A stretch of 55,157 bases of DNA from Falciphora oryzae. Its lineage: Eukaryota > Ascomycota > Sordariomycetes > Magnaporthales > Magnaporthaceae. Shown here piece after piece: positions 22,301 through 32,555 of this stretch. The notes beneath the pieces are model-generated. The model was not told the DNA's origin and did no database searches. It saw only the letters and a list, made by a program, of their open reading frames with translations. The first letter of the stretch is position 1, and the number at the start of each line of letters is the position of its first letter. The stretch is from assembly GCA_000733355.1 (NCBI GenBank), contig JNVV01000049.1, forward strand, positions 2,156-57,312. The letters are read 5' to 3'. Made by a program: the position numbers and the translations under genes.

Positions 22301-23467
22301 CAGTTTACAAAAACAAACGTTATTAAAGAGGCTACCCAAATCGACCCAGACACAGTCGCATTGGGCGGTTACTCCTACGCCAAAATAACGATCCGCCTGT
22401 CTCTTAATAGCCAAAAGACTCAAATCTGTACTAACTCCGGCTTTAGCCGAAACCTAGTAGCTGCCGACTTCCTCCGCCACTACGAGCATAAGGTTTACGA
22501 CGTAAACGATCCTAACGCTTAACCTATCCTTTTTGGATAGAATTCCGAGCGCCTTAAACGTACCACCAAATTCGCACGCGTCACCTTCTACACGCCTAGC
22601 TACTACCTTAACGGCTCCCCCGCCGTACTTAAGCAATTAGCCTACGCCTAAATCGTTAAACATTTAGCTACGGGCATAATCCTTAGCATTGCCTTTTTTA
22701 AACCTCGGAAAGCTTCAATTAACTTTGCTGCCAACTTAATCAACCTCCCCTCGGACCACTTCCACGTCCCGATCGCTACAGTTAAAGGAGGCACCGCAAT
22801 CGTCTGAACCGTTAAAACTGCCAGCGCCGTCGTAATCCCGGCGCAACAAACTATCGCAATCCCGGCGAAGTATTTCCCGCTCCCCAAAGGACGTACGTTT
22901 TCTATAAAAAGAAACCATCCTGCTGCTTTTAATGCCGTAATTAACTGTAATACCAAGCCCGTGTGCCTAATGCATAACGCTACAAGTCAACCTATACGAT
23001 TTACTAAAAACACACGCATAGCTACCATTCGAAAGCATACGGATTAAATTTACCAAATCTTTAACTTTAAAACAGCCTTTAAGGCTATCACCGGTATGAC
23101 AGCACTAGCCGCCGCCGTTATGGGCTATCAGGCTAAATATAGCGCCGAGTACGGTCTCGAAACCCTTTCGACCTTCCTTCTTTCCAAAGCGCCCGTTGCG
23201 GGCAAAACTCCTCAGGATACCGGTCCCAAGCCGATTATCCCCGAGGTGATCAGCATCGCTGGCTCTAGCTAAAGCAAAAAGAAGATAGTGACGTTAAACG
23301 TGCAGTTAGACCGTAATTCTCGCAAACCAGAAGGGTCGATTGGAAAGGCACTACTTGCGGGTGAATGCCGGGACTAAAAGGACCTGGAGGCTAAGTGGGC
23401 GTACCGTTTAACACAATCACTATCTGACCAAGTCTACAACATAACACTGGGAGGAAAAAAGGCTGGG
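22301..23467 (+). pseudogene. protease region of gypsy D (broken)
   Basis: Same phase as gag. A retropepsin-like segment at about 22390-22500 reads Q-I-C-T-N-S-G-F-S-R; the N (AAC, 22433-22435) sits where the catalytic Asp of D-S-G is expected and fits a G-to-A change. A linker with several stops extends to 23467. It would have processed the Gag-Pol precursor. Confidence 0.62.
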
Positions 23468-23870
23468 ATGCCCATAGTGCCAAAAAAGCCTCCTAAAAAG
23501 CCTGGATTTGGACCGGACGTTGATATCCCGCTGGGAGACCCTATGCTTAACCTCCCGGAGTCTTTTCCCCGTATCCCGGAAAAGAGGAGCAATATCCGCT
23601 CCCCCGAAAAGAGCTTCGTTAGCTACCCGAACATCGAGCTCTTTGGATTCTACGTCGACGCCCTCGGGCTTTCAACTACCGAATTTCGGGTGCAAAGCTT
23701 CCGCGACCTCGCTTTCCCTAATACCTTCAAATTACTAAAAACCTATTTCGGCAGCACTAGCTTCCTCCGATCAATAATTCCCTACTACGCCAAAATCGCC
23801 GAGCCTTTCCAAAAACGCAAAGTCTTTCTGCTAGCTGAGGGCCGCAAGCAGGGAAAAACAGAAGGGGGTC
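23468..23870 (+). pseudogene. RT remnant of gypsy D with the catalytic core missing
   Basis: The first 45 codons (PMLNLPESFPRIPEKR) align with the pre-RT segment of H (IMLDNPEPFPKVPNKR at about 52834). The next codons (SPEKSFVSYPNIELFGFYVD) align with the end of the H RT (FPGKSFISY..., about 53670). Roughly 240 codons present in H, including the polymerase motifs, are absent between them. The phase is kept, and there is no stop around the junction near 23600. The connection (LRSIIPYYAKIAEPF) is intact. Confidence 0.75.
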
Positions 23871-24480
23871 AACGCCAGCACTACGCGAAAAGCACCAAAT
23901 TCACCCCGACTACCAACGAACTCAAATCCTTTAAGGCCCTGCAAAACCACATCTGCAAACACATAAGGCTGCACCACTATAATCCGGACCGGACTCTCTA
24001 CCTTCAAATCGACGGATCCCTTAAGCGAGGCTTTGGAATCATGGTCTTCCAAACCCAACCCGACTATATCTGGAAGCCAAAAACCGTAATCCCGGCCACC
24101 GTCATCCAGCCCGTCATGTTTTTAAATCGTTGCCTTACGGCCCCTAAGTTGAATTACGGACCCTCCGAGTTAAAGGTAGCTTGTTTTATGTGGTCGTGCA
24201 AAAGGCTGCGCACCCTACTTCACTCCAACAACCAGCTAAAGATCGTCGTTCTCACAAACCACAACGCGACTTCTGGCATCGTTAATAGGACCTGTCTCAA
24301 CACCGTCTTAACAGACCGCGCCAACCGACGCCTAATCAATGCGTCCATTTACCTCAACGCCTACCCCTTAAATGTCTGCCACGTGCCAGGACGCCTCAAC
24401 CTTGTTCCTGACGCTTTATCCCGTCTCCCAACCACTATAGGGGATGCTGAAACACGCGCCAAGCCTGACGAACCCGTCCT
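23871..24480 (+). pseudogene. RNase H of gypsy D
   Basis: Part of a 457-codon open stretch (23468-24841), the longest undamaged piece in the window. The motifs are LYLQIDGSLKRGFG (first Asp), YGPSELKVACFMW (Glu), VVLTNHNATSG where an Asp is expected but Asn is found, and HVPGRLNLVPDALSRL. It would degrade the RNA strand of the hybrid. Confidence 0.78.
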
Positions 24481-25918
24481 GGACTCACTTTGGGAAAAGG
24501 GCCCCGACGACCGGCACGACGAGGACGACGTCGAGCACGTTTTGCAGGTAGCCGAAGCCGTTATGGAGGATAGCATGCGCCTTCAGTTTATTAAACACTA
24601 CAAAAAGGACCCGGTGTTTTACAAATTGATTACGGAGCTCGCCACGCCTCGCCCCGGCAAAGCACCCCCTAAGCACGAGGACGTACTAAATGCTTCCAAA
24701 GCCGGGCACCCCTTCCGCGTTATCGATGGTCTGCTTTATAACAGGGATAATAACGGAGTCGAGCGATTTGTGATCCCGTTCCCTATGGTGAAGACTTTTT
24801 TGAAGGAGGCTCATAACCACAAGCACCACTTCGGCCGCTAACGCATGACAGACGCCCTCGCCGGTGTGCACTTCCGGTCTAAGAGGCGCCAGATCGACCA
24901 GTATATTAAAAACTGTCACACTTGCGGCATAAACCAGATCGATAACTAGAAGCCCATTGGCACGCTCCAGCCTATCCAGGCCCCAACCGAACCTATAAGC
25001 GTGCTAACTATGGACTTTATCATTGCACTCCCAATCGTACCGTCGGCAAATACCCTTTGGCAGCTTAGCACCTACGACTCCTTTAACGCCCTCCTTACCG
25101 TTACCGACAAAACCTCCAAGCGGACTATCCTGATCCCCGGACACGATACTTATGGTGCAAAGCATTGGGTTTCGCTGCTGCTACGGTATTTCCTTATAGC
25201 TGATTGGCTTTGTCCCCGCGCCATTATTTCCGATAGGGATGCTAAATTTACCGGGACCTTTTAGCAGACCCTTTGGAAAGGTTTTGGGACTAAGCTTGCT
25301 ATGACTACGGCCTACCATCCCTAAATAGACGGCCAATCCGAGAGGAAAAACTAACTGGTGGAATTGGCTATCCGCTTCCATGCTTAGGAGCACTCCGCTT
25401 GGGTCGACATTTTCTTTGTATTCCAATGGGACATTAACAACTTAACTACGTCGGTTACGAATTACTTACCGCACAAGTTTCTTTTCGGATTTAAACTTTT
25501 TAAACCTGTTACTCGCTTTACCAACTTAAACCCAAAGGACACACTTAACCTCCAGTACATACGTAAGCATTTCCGGCGTAAGGTTTAGTACGTTATGGAC
25601 TTCGCTGTTTCCGAAATAAAAAGGCTGTACGATAGCAAATACCGCCATAAAAAATTTAACGAGGGAAACCAAGTCTGGTTGAAAATGGGTGCCGTTTACA
25701 AGCTTCGCGGAGGAACTGTAAACAATAAGATAGCCCTTTTTCGCTAGGGACCCTATACGATTAAAAAAAAGGGTTCACCCCTGGCTTACGAGCTTGAGCT
25801 ACCTACTAACGGTACTAGGATTTACCTAATAATATCCATCCAGCACCTTTTTCGCTACCACGCTAAAAACGACCCCTTCTAGCAAACACCGGCACCACTT
25901 GGCCCCGTCGATTATACC
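24481..25918 (+). pseudogene. integrase of gypsy D (broken)
   Basis: Zinc-binding region HNHKHHFG ... NCHTCG (24810-24930). Triad: D at 25013-25015 (LTMDFI), D at 25232-25234 (SDRDAKF), E at 25340-25342 (DGQSERK), 35 residues between the last two, all present. A GPYTI-type module lies near 25750. Interrupted by TAG/TAA at several Q/W positions. Confidence 0.8.
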
Positions 25919-26257
25919 TTGGCTGATAACGAATCCGACGACCCTGGCAACCCCGACGACAAATCGTTCGAGGCTGAACGCATTACTAACCATAGGGTTA
26001 AAAAGGGTGGCGCCGTCGAGTACTACGTGATCTGGAAGGGATACGGAAACTACGAAGGCATTTGGGAGCTTAAAGCTAACCTTAAACACGCACCCAAAGT
26101 AGTCGAGGCTTACGAGAAGTCGCAGGCAACCCTAACCGCACTTAAGGGCAAAGTTAATGCTCCGGCTAACGGCCCTTTCCCGGCAGCCAACGACGTCCCT
26201 AAGGCTCAGGGACCTACTCCGGTCAAGCGCAGCCGTGGACGCCCGCGCAAGAACTAG
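25919..26257 (+). pseudogene. C-terminal chromodomain of gypsy D
   Basis: An open 112-codon tail: acidic linker, then about 50 residues with YYVIWKGYGNYEGIWEL, matching the chromodomain layout (aromatic cage positions Y, W and W), then a basic end PVKRSRGRPRKN resembling an AT-hook. Stop TAG at 26255-26257. Chromodomain plus AT-hook-like tail would tether integrase to chromatin. Confidence 0.8.
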
Positions 26258-26344
26258 ACGCCACAAAGGCGAGAGAGAAGGAAAACATTGCGCTGTTTGT
26301 ATTTAGCATCGAGGACGATGCCGTCTCTTTAGAGGGCCGGCACT

Positions 26345-26546
26345 TGTTACGGCCAGTAGGGCCTTGACTGTAAATAGAGGAGTTGGGACCGGAGACCTTT
26401 ATCGTTAGATAAGGGTGGAGGCTCCACAAGGTGGATCCCGCACAGAGATATCACAAATCTCTGCAGGGCCAGGCCTCCGGCCTCCAACCTACTCCGAATA
26501 TCATCTTCCTGCTACTCCAATATCTCTGCCCTCGACTGCTTTGACA
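26345..26546 (+). repeat. 3' LTR of gypsy D
   Basis: 202 bp, TGTTACGGCC...TTTGACA, followed by GTAGC, the duplicated target. Upstream is a short purine-rich AGAGGGCCGG that may be a worn polypurine tract. Confidence 0.9.
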
Positions 26547-26551
26547 GTAGC

Positions 26552-26747
26552 GCGTTACACACGAGTTAATCGAATAACAAAGGCACCTTCCTAGAGCAGG
26601 CGATTAGACCCCTGTTTGCGAGATTTGAACAACTGTGAAAAGGGCGTTACGTGATCCCTTTGAGCACCTTCCTAAAGCAGGCGATTGGACTCCTGGATCG
26701 ATTACCTAAACGATATTGCTTGTTAAACCCCCCTCCCTACCGACAAC
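26552..26747 (+). repeat. Copia F leader, second part, with a 32-bp direct repeat
   Basis: GCACCTTCCTAGAGCAGGCG... at 26583-26614 recurs at 26664-26695 with only transition differences. It precedes the F gag ATG at 26748. No gene is present. Confidence 0.7.
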
Positions 26748-28462
26748 ATGTCCGACACCCCGGAATAATAGGCACAGGAGCTTAGCAATAAGCAACGTGT
26801 GATTACAAAAAGTACGCTTGTGTTATACGACCTCCCCAAGTCTTTGGCACAAAATATTGACATCCTTTTTTTGACAAGCCCCTTTTACAGCCTCGAAGGA
26901 TCACCTAACGAAGTTTCCACCGCTCGCCGGAACGCATGGATGCTTAAAACACTGCTTTTATACCGAAACACGCATGGCAACAACCTTTTAAGCGACGTAC
27001 TCGAAAACTACGAGGGATGGGAAGCAACTTACTTCGAAAACCTCGATTAGCGGATCGCTCGAATCTTCCGTAAGCATTTGGAAGATTATGGGATCCCAGT
27101 CCCCGGTCCGCCAAAAGGAAAACTTAGCGAAAGACTTATGAAGGTTATGCGATGGGAGTTAGTCCCTAGAACACAAACACTTGCAACCGGATCACAGTGT
27201 AACAGCCCTTGTGGGTGGTGTGCACTACCCTCCTTGATAAGCTGTGCAGACGGGCGATCCAAGCAGGAGCTTGGATTGAAGACCTTTTGGTTATTGGCTC
27301 AGTGGTATAAGGCCCGCGCCGCTGTGTTACACACAGCCTCCCCCTTTTTAGGACCGCACGGATCCCAGGACAGATAGTTACCCGATCGACGTTTTGGATG
27401 CCTTTAAAACAACACGCCATGCCATTTTTCCAAAAAAGCCTACAGCTAAGCGACAAATTGGCCGAAATGAGATTTAGGGATCACTAAGCCAGCGACCTAA
27501 AAATCTGTTACGTTTCCGAATATCCTCCCTAACCTTTTCCATAAGTACGACCCCCATTTCCCCCTTTGAAAACCACCGTACCAAAAAGCGCATCGATCCC
27601 CTAACCACCCCTTTTTTAGCTCCACGGATTCCCCCGCCCAACTAATTTGAAGTCCCCCAAGCAACCACTATCGATTAACCGGCACCTCCCCGGGCACCCT
27701 TAATCGGCTGATTTACAGCTCCATAGGCATACCTGGATAACCAATCCCCAGTTCCACCGATCCCCGAACCTATTACCACATTAGGATCCTACTTCGACCA
27801 ATATATGCAACGAAGGGATCGCGGAAAAACCATTCTGCCGATCGATGGAACACAAACTGTAACGCCATTACGCCTTCAATACGAGACCCCGACGTTTGCG
27901 AAGTCCCTATACAGGCAACTCCCCCTTAAGGAGGTGCCTAACGCCGTCGTTAACAAAAGCTTGATAAAGGCATTCCAAAGCGCGTGGGATAAGGAATACA
28001 GCTATTCCGGTGATCTATACGACATTTTAGACGATAAGAATTTGTTTTTCGCAACCACATGCGAGACCCTCGAAATTCCCCTTTCACAGCTCCATGCGAT
28101 CTTCCCTTTGGCACTTTAAGGCAACGCTAAGCAGTGGTACACCCGATATATCGGGTATGGACCCACCTTTCGAAAGACCTATATGATCTTTAAAGTGCAC
28201 TTTGATATTAAGGTTAACCGATTACTGTACCATACGGATTGGAGCTCGACTACCTTCCAGACAGTCCGTTTAGAGATCGCTAACTTTGGCAAATCCAATA
28301 TGGAGGTTTTACAAATCCTTTTGGATAAGCTGCAAATATGCCAACGCGCTTTCGGCCCGTTTTATCAGGACGAGAACCAGCTTATCGCGAGCACCTTACG
28401 GGCAATCCAGGGCGTGCCGGAGTTTAAAACCGTCCTTATAAACCCCAGCCGGACTTTTAAAG
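26748..28462 (+). pseudogene. gag of copia F, first part (broken)
   Basis: ATG at 26748-26750 after the leader. The frame continues through the 134-bp LTR insertion: after removing 139 bases the codon phase is exactly restored at 27337. A copia-type Gag follows (27800-28460, including a DxLYDILDDKN-like segment and a PLAL*GNAKQWY core where the stop replaces an R, Q or W). Gypsy G interrupts it at 28462 and it continues at 35054. Several TAG/TAA stops. Confidence 0.72.
27198..27331. mobile_element. 134-bp solo LTR or TRIM-like element in copia gag
   Basis: TGTAACA...TGTTACA, 134 bp, flanked by CACAG on both sides (27193-27197, 27332-27336). Termini and 5-bp duplication are those of an LTR, but I find no relation to the other LTR families in the window. 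It has no coding capacity. It is either a solo LTR of a family with very short LTRs or a terminal-repeat miniature element. Strand unknown. Confidence 0.78.
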
Positions 28463-28958
28463 TGTAACACCCGCCAACCAACGCGCCCGCGGGCGCGATA
28501 TCAGCCAGCCACGCCCTCGCCCGCTAACGGCTTTGGCGATTAGCACCCGCCAACCCAACGCGACCGCGGGCACGATATCCGCCAGCTAATAGGGTGGCGC
28601 ATGCGACGTGCTGTTTTAGGAGAGTTAGATCCAAGGGGTTGTGACACGCTGGTACAAAGGGATCCCTACATAACACATTTAAACCCCGAAACGTTGATTC
28701 GGGACGGAGCATATCCAGACCCGTACGGGCGCCGCGGGGAAGAAGGCATGCCGACGGCAGGCCGACGGCAGCCGAAGGACTGTATATAAGAAGGGCCCGA
28801 AGGACCTCTTGTAAAGGGGGTTTGGAGGGCAAGCAATCGTTTTTCTGTTTCTCATCATTATACATTTGTCGAACCTCGCACTGATAAACCGCTGAACCTC
28901 TGAAATCCCCTTTCCTTACAGGCGTGACCCTCCCCCTAGGAAGCCACAGTCTATTACA
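28463..28958 (+). repeat. 5' LTR of gypsy G with internal repeats
   Basis: TGTAACACCC...CTATTACA. Two copies of a roughly 44-bp block (CACCCGCCAACC...GATATCAGCCAGCC) lie at about 28469-28511 and 28545-28590. The first contains the perfect palindrome CGCGCCCGCGGGCGCG (28482-28497). TATATAAG at 28783-28790 is a good TATA box about 45 nt upstream of AAGCAATCG (28831-28839), the segment that pairs with the primer site. Confidence 0.88.
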
Positions 28959-28961
28959 ACT

Positions 28962-28970
28962 CGATTGCTT
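28962..28970 (+). other. Self-complementary primer binding site of gypsy G
   Basis: CGATTGCTT, four bases after the LTR, is the exact reverse complement of AAGCAATCG in the LTR at 28831-28839, where the transcript is expected to start. No TGG tRNA site is present. The same pair is found in family B. Confidence 0.62.
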
Positions 28971-29004
28971 CTCCTGCTTAAACCTTTAGCACTTATTAAC
29001 CACG

Positions 29005-30399
29005 ATGTTCGACCTTGGAGAGTTCGTTGAGGTCGACGACCCAGGCCAGAACAAGGATTTAGGCCAGAACGAGGATCTAGGCTAAAACGAGGGTCTAGGG
29101 ATAGGAACGTCCACCTTGCCCCTAGGACGCGAGCAATTTATTCCCGATAACCCTCGCGGTTACCCCGAGTTTAGCATCCATAGCGTTGCTTCCTACACCC
29201 GCTCACAGCTTGCCTATTATATCTCGCGCGATTACGTCCTTACCAAGCTCCTGTTATAGTTCCAAAAAGCCCTAATGGAACGAAAGGCAGTTCGCGAAGC
29301 CCTTGGCCTCCCAGACGATTCGGACGATCCGGATCACCCTTAGCCCCAGCAGCGTACTTAAGTTTCGACCCTTTAGTAGCATAGCCAGGAGGTTAACCGC
29401 CCGTTAGGCAGGCCCGGCAGCCAATCGACATCTGGGGCACCATCAGACCATTTACCAGTAAGGGAGACCGACGAGGAAGACGATACTTTTCTTTCGTACG
29501 ATAAGGATAGAGGCAGCTACAAGATCCTATGGAAGATGCCCGAACTAAAGCTTCCAAGCTTAGTACAGGACTTCGACCACTGGGAAAGCAAATTCGACCT
29601 ACTGTTTGAAGCCAACTTTAACGGCTTTACTACGGCCAGATCACGCATTGCAGCCGCAGTCGGAACCTTTGATAGCGACCTCAACTCCGCTTATAACGGC
29701 TCGCGCAAGGCCAACCCCATTTTGGGCCTACATTGGCGCAAGTTTATGCGGTGGCTCCGTAGCACCATATTGCGAGGAGATTTCTTACTTTTTAGGGCTA
29801 CTAACGATTTGCAACAATTTATGCAAAAAAACAACGAGGACCCCGGCGTTTTCGCAACGCGATACCGACGCATGTGCGGCGACGCAGGGCAGGCAGTGGA
29901 TATCAACGGCTACGTGGTTCGTTTGGTCCCTGCTTTAAAGGTCTAAGTCACCCGTAGGATGCACCACAAGGCAGAGACCTTGGAGGACTTCGTCGCCACA
30001 GCCCAGGTTATTTGGGATACTTTAGGTACGGGCGCCCGCGCCCCGTACGAGGAGAAGAAGGACTCCTAAAGGCCTTCCTATAAAAAGGACCAGAAGGAAT
30101 CGAATAAGGACGGGAAACATAAGCCCCGAGGCAGATAGGAAGGGCGCAACCAACGCCCTAAAAGCAACGGACGCACGACGCTTTCACCCACCGAACGCCA
30201 ACGGCGCTGGGATAAAAACGCATGCATAAAGTGCGGTAAGCCCAACCATATAGCGAAGGATTGCAAAAGCCCTTTTTCCGCTACTAAGCCTTTTAAAAAT
30301 GGCGAGCCCCTTCCGGACGGAAAGGCTAAAATCAACTCTTTAAAGCGCAGGAAGGAGGAGGACGGAAAGGAGCCAAGCGATAAACGTTAAAAAAACTAA
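29005..30399 (+). pseudogene. gag of gypsy G (broken)
   Basis: ATG at 29005. The acidic N-terminus has a short QN-x-DLG repeat. The capsid-like part (29480-29950) is nearly identical in kind to B Gag, followed by a K/R-rich stretch and a CCHC knuckle (30223-30264, C-I-K-C-G-K-P-N-H-I-A-K-D-C) that is intact. Stops occur at Q/W sites, for example 29944-29946. The frame ends at TAA 30397-30399, right after the slippery site; the TAA at 30388-30390 probably replaces CAA. Confidence 0.82.
30390..30396 (+). promoter_or_regulatory. -1 ribosomal frameshift site, gag/pol of gypsy G
   Basis: A AAA AAC in the gag phase (X XXY YYZ), followed at once by the gag stop TAA. Pol continues in the -1 phase from this point without a stop. 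In family B the same place reads G AAA AAC TAA. A functional site is inferred; no downstream pseudoknot was modelled. Confidence 0.62.
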
Positions 30400-32555
30400 A
30401 GGGGAACCCGGTTATCCCCGCACCGGCGTTCCGTAACGACCAGATTCGCACAGCCCCTGCGCTCGTTACTAAGGGGATCGTTAGCGCTCCCAACGGCGGT
30501 CCAAAGGTTAAGGTTGAGGTCGGCTTAGACACGCACGCCGAAGTGAATACAGTTTTTATCACCTTTTGCAAATCCTTAAGATACTAGCCGTGCAACCGTC
30601 CCAAGTACGACCACCAGTCCCTTACTTTAGCCGCCGTAAGCAATTAAGGCGTAAAAACCTACGGTATTTATCACTTACGATTAAGCTTTTATAACCAGTA
30701 CGGTATTGCGGTGGAGGTTATCCGGCCGTTCCTAGCTATCGAACGAAACCTGGCAGACGCCTTTATTTTTATGGGAATGCCATTAATAAAGGAATTGGCT
30801 ATGGACCTTTACCTAGCCGAAAGCACCTGGCGTTTTAACCAACGCCCGCGCATTTATCAACTGTCCGCGCATCATTTCCGAAGGAGCTTTTAAGTTAAGG
30901 ATCGTATGTTTATTTATTTTATCCGCTTTAACCTTTCCATTAGCACGGAGGAGGACGACCCGTTCGAGGACCCTCCGGACGAACCGCCGGATTTAGGAAA
31001 CGTCCCTGTAAGCCTCCGAACGAGCCACTCCGACGTATTCGACGTCCGTAAAGGAAAAATGCTTCCAAAGCATGGCTATGGCGACCATGCCATCGATTTA
31101 ATCCCGGGCAAGGAGCCCCCGTGGAAGCAGATTTATCACTTATCCCCAGCCGAATCCGCAGCCCTTCGAAAGTATTTCGCCGATGCCCTCGCACAAGGCA
31201 TTATTTGGGAATTACAATTACCGGCAAAAGCCTTTGTCATTTTCGTTCCGAAGAAGGACGGCACGCTACGCTTATGCGTCGATTACCGAGGGCTGAACGA
31301 CATCACTATTAAGAATAGAGCACCATTTCCGCTTATTGGGGAAATGCTCGACCGGTTAAACGGTGCCAAATGCTTTTCCAAAATCGACCTCGTTAATGCC
31401 TATTATCGACTTCGCATTAAAAAGGGTGATGAGTGGAAAACCGCGTTCCGTACCAAGTACGGGCATTACGAGTACCTCGTGCTACCTTTCGGGCTTACTA
31501 ATGCCCCAGCATCGTTCCAAACCTACATTAACCGGGCCTTGCGAGGCTTAGTGGACGACTTCGTTATCGTTTACCTAGACGATATCCTCATCTACTTTAA
31601 TAGCGAGGAGAAATACCAGCACCACCTAGAGTTGGTTTTGGATCGATTTCGTGCGTTCGAGCTTTATGCCAACCCGAAAAAATGCACCTTTTTCCAGCAA
31701 GAACTTGAGTTCTTAGGTTTTATCGTAAATACCGAAAGGCTTAAGATGGATCCCGCACGAGTTTAGGTCGTCCGCAAATGGATCGACCACCTACTTCGCA
31801 CGTATAGGGATATCCAAGTTTTCGTTGGGTTTTGCAACTTTTACCGACGGTTCATCCACGGCTTTTCCCGTATAGCGAAACCTTTGTACGACCTTTTGCA
31901 CGGGATGAAAAACGGACGCAAGCCAGGCCAAATAGGCCACCATTGGCAGGAACCCCAGCAGCAGGCGTTCGAGGACCTAATTAACGCTTTCACTACTGCA
32001 CCAGTGCTACGGCACTACGACCCGCTTTTATTTTTACGGATGGAAACGGATGCTTCCGATTTTGCTATGGCAGGCATTTTGTTACAAAAGCACGACGGCC
32101 AGTGGCACCTTATAGCTTACTGGTCCCAAAAGTTTAAAGGAGCCGAAATCCGGTACCTTACGTACGATAAGGAACTTTTCGCAATAGTGGGAAGTTTTCG
32201 CCATTGGCGACATTACCTCGAAGGGGCGCAAGCTACGGAGGTGTTTTCGGATCATGAAAACCTAAAGGCTTTTATGAAGCAGGAGCGTTTGAACGGACGG
32301 CAGGCCCGATGGCTGTTACAGTTGGCCCCGTACGATTTTGAGATTAAATACCGGCCAGGGTTTTTAAACCCGGCCGATGCTCCGTTTCGCCGACCGGATT
32401 ATATGGACGGTCGGGAGGAAGGACAAAAGACTCTCATCGAAAAGCTTTTGCCGACGTTATTTAATAAAATAAGTCGGAAACAAAACGTGTCGGATTATGA
32501 GCCGCACGCAGCAAAGGACATTGCCGAGGGAGTGACGCCTAATAAACCTCCCTAG
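30400..32555 (+). pseudogene. protease, RT and RNase H of gypsy G (broken)
   Basis: Protease segment GLDTHAEVN with Asp at 30528-30530; His replaces the usual Gly after D-T. RT: VDYR at 31278-31289 and YLDD at 31572-31583, in a 286-codon open stretch (30906-31766). The thumb contains FVGFCNFYRRF. RNase H: METDASDFAMAG, YDKELFAIV, VFSDHENL (32040-32270), with catalytic acids present. Few stops. Closest relative in the window is family B. Confidence 0.87.

Larger units (their letters stand above)
10906..26546 (+). mobile_element. Gypsy D: RT-deleted Ty3/gypsy chromodomain element, split by gypsy A2
   Basis: 202-bp LTRs (10906-11107, 26345-26546) with a GTAGC duplication (10901-10905, 26547-26551). 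One codon phase runs from the gag start through gag, protease, a shortened RT, RNase H, integrase and chromodomain once A2 and its 5-bp duplication are removed. The leader also contains an assembly gap and about 1.1 kb of foreign repeat. Net length without A2 is 8,614 bp, or about 7.3 kb without the leader disturbance. It lacks the RT palm, so it could only have moved with enzymes from another copy, if it moved after that loss. Confidence 0.9.
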
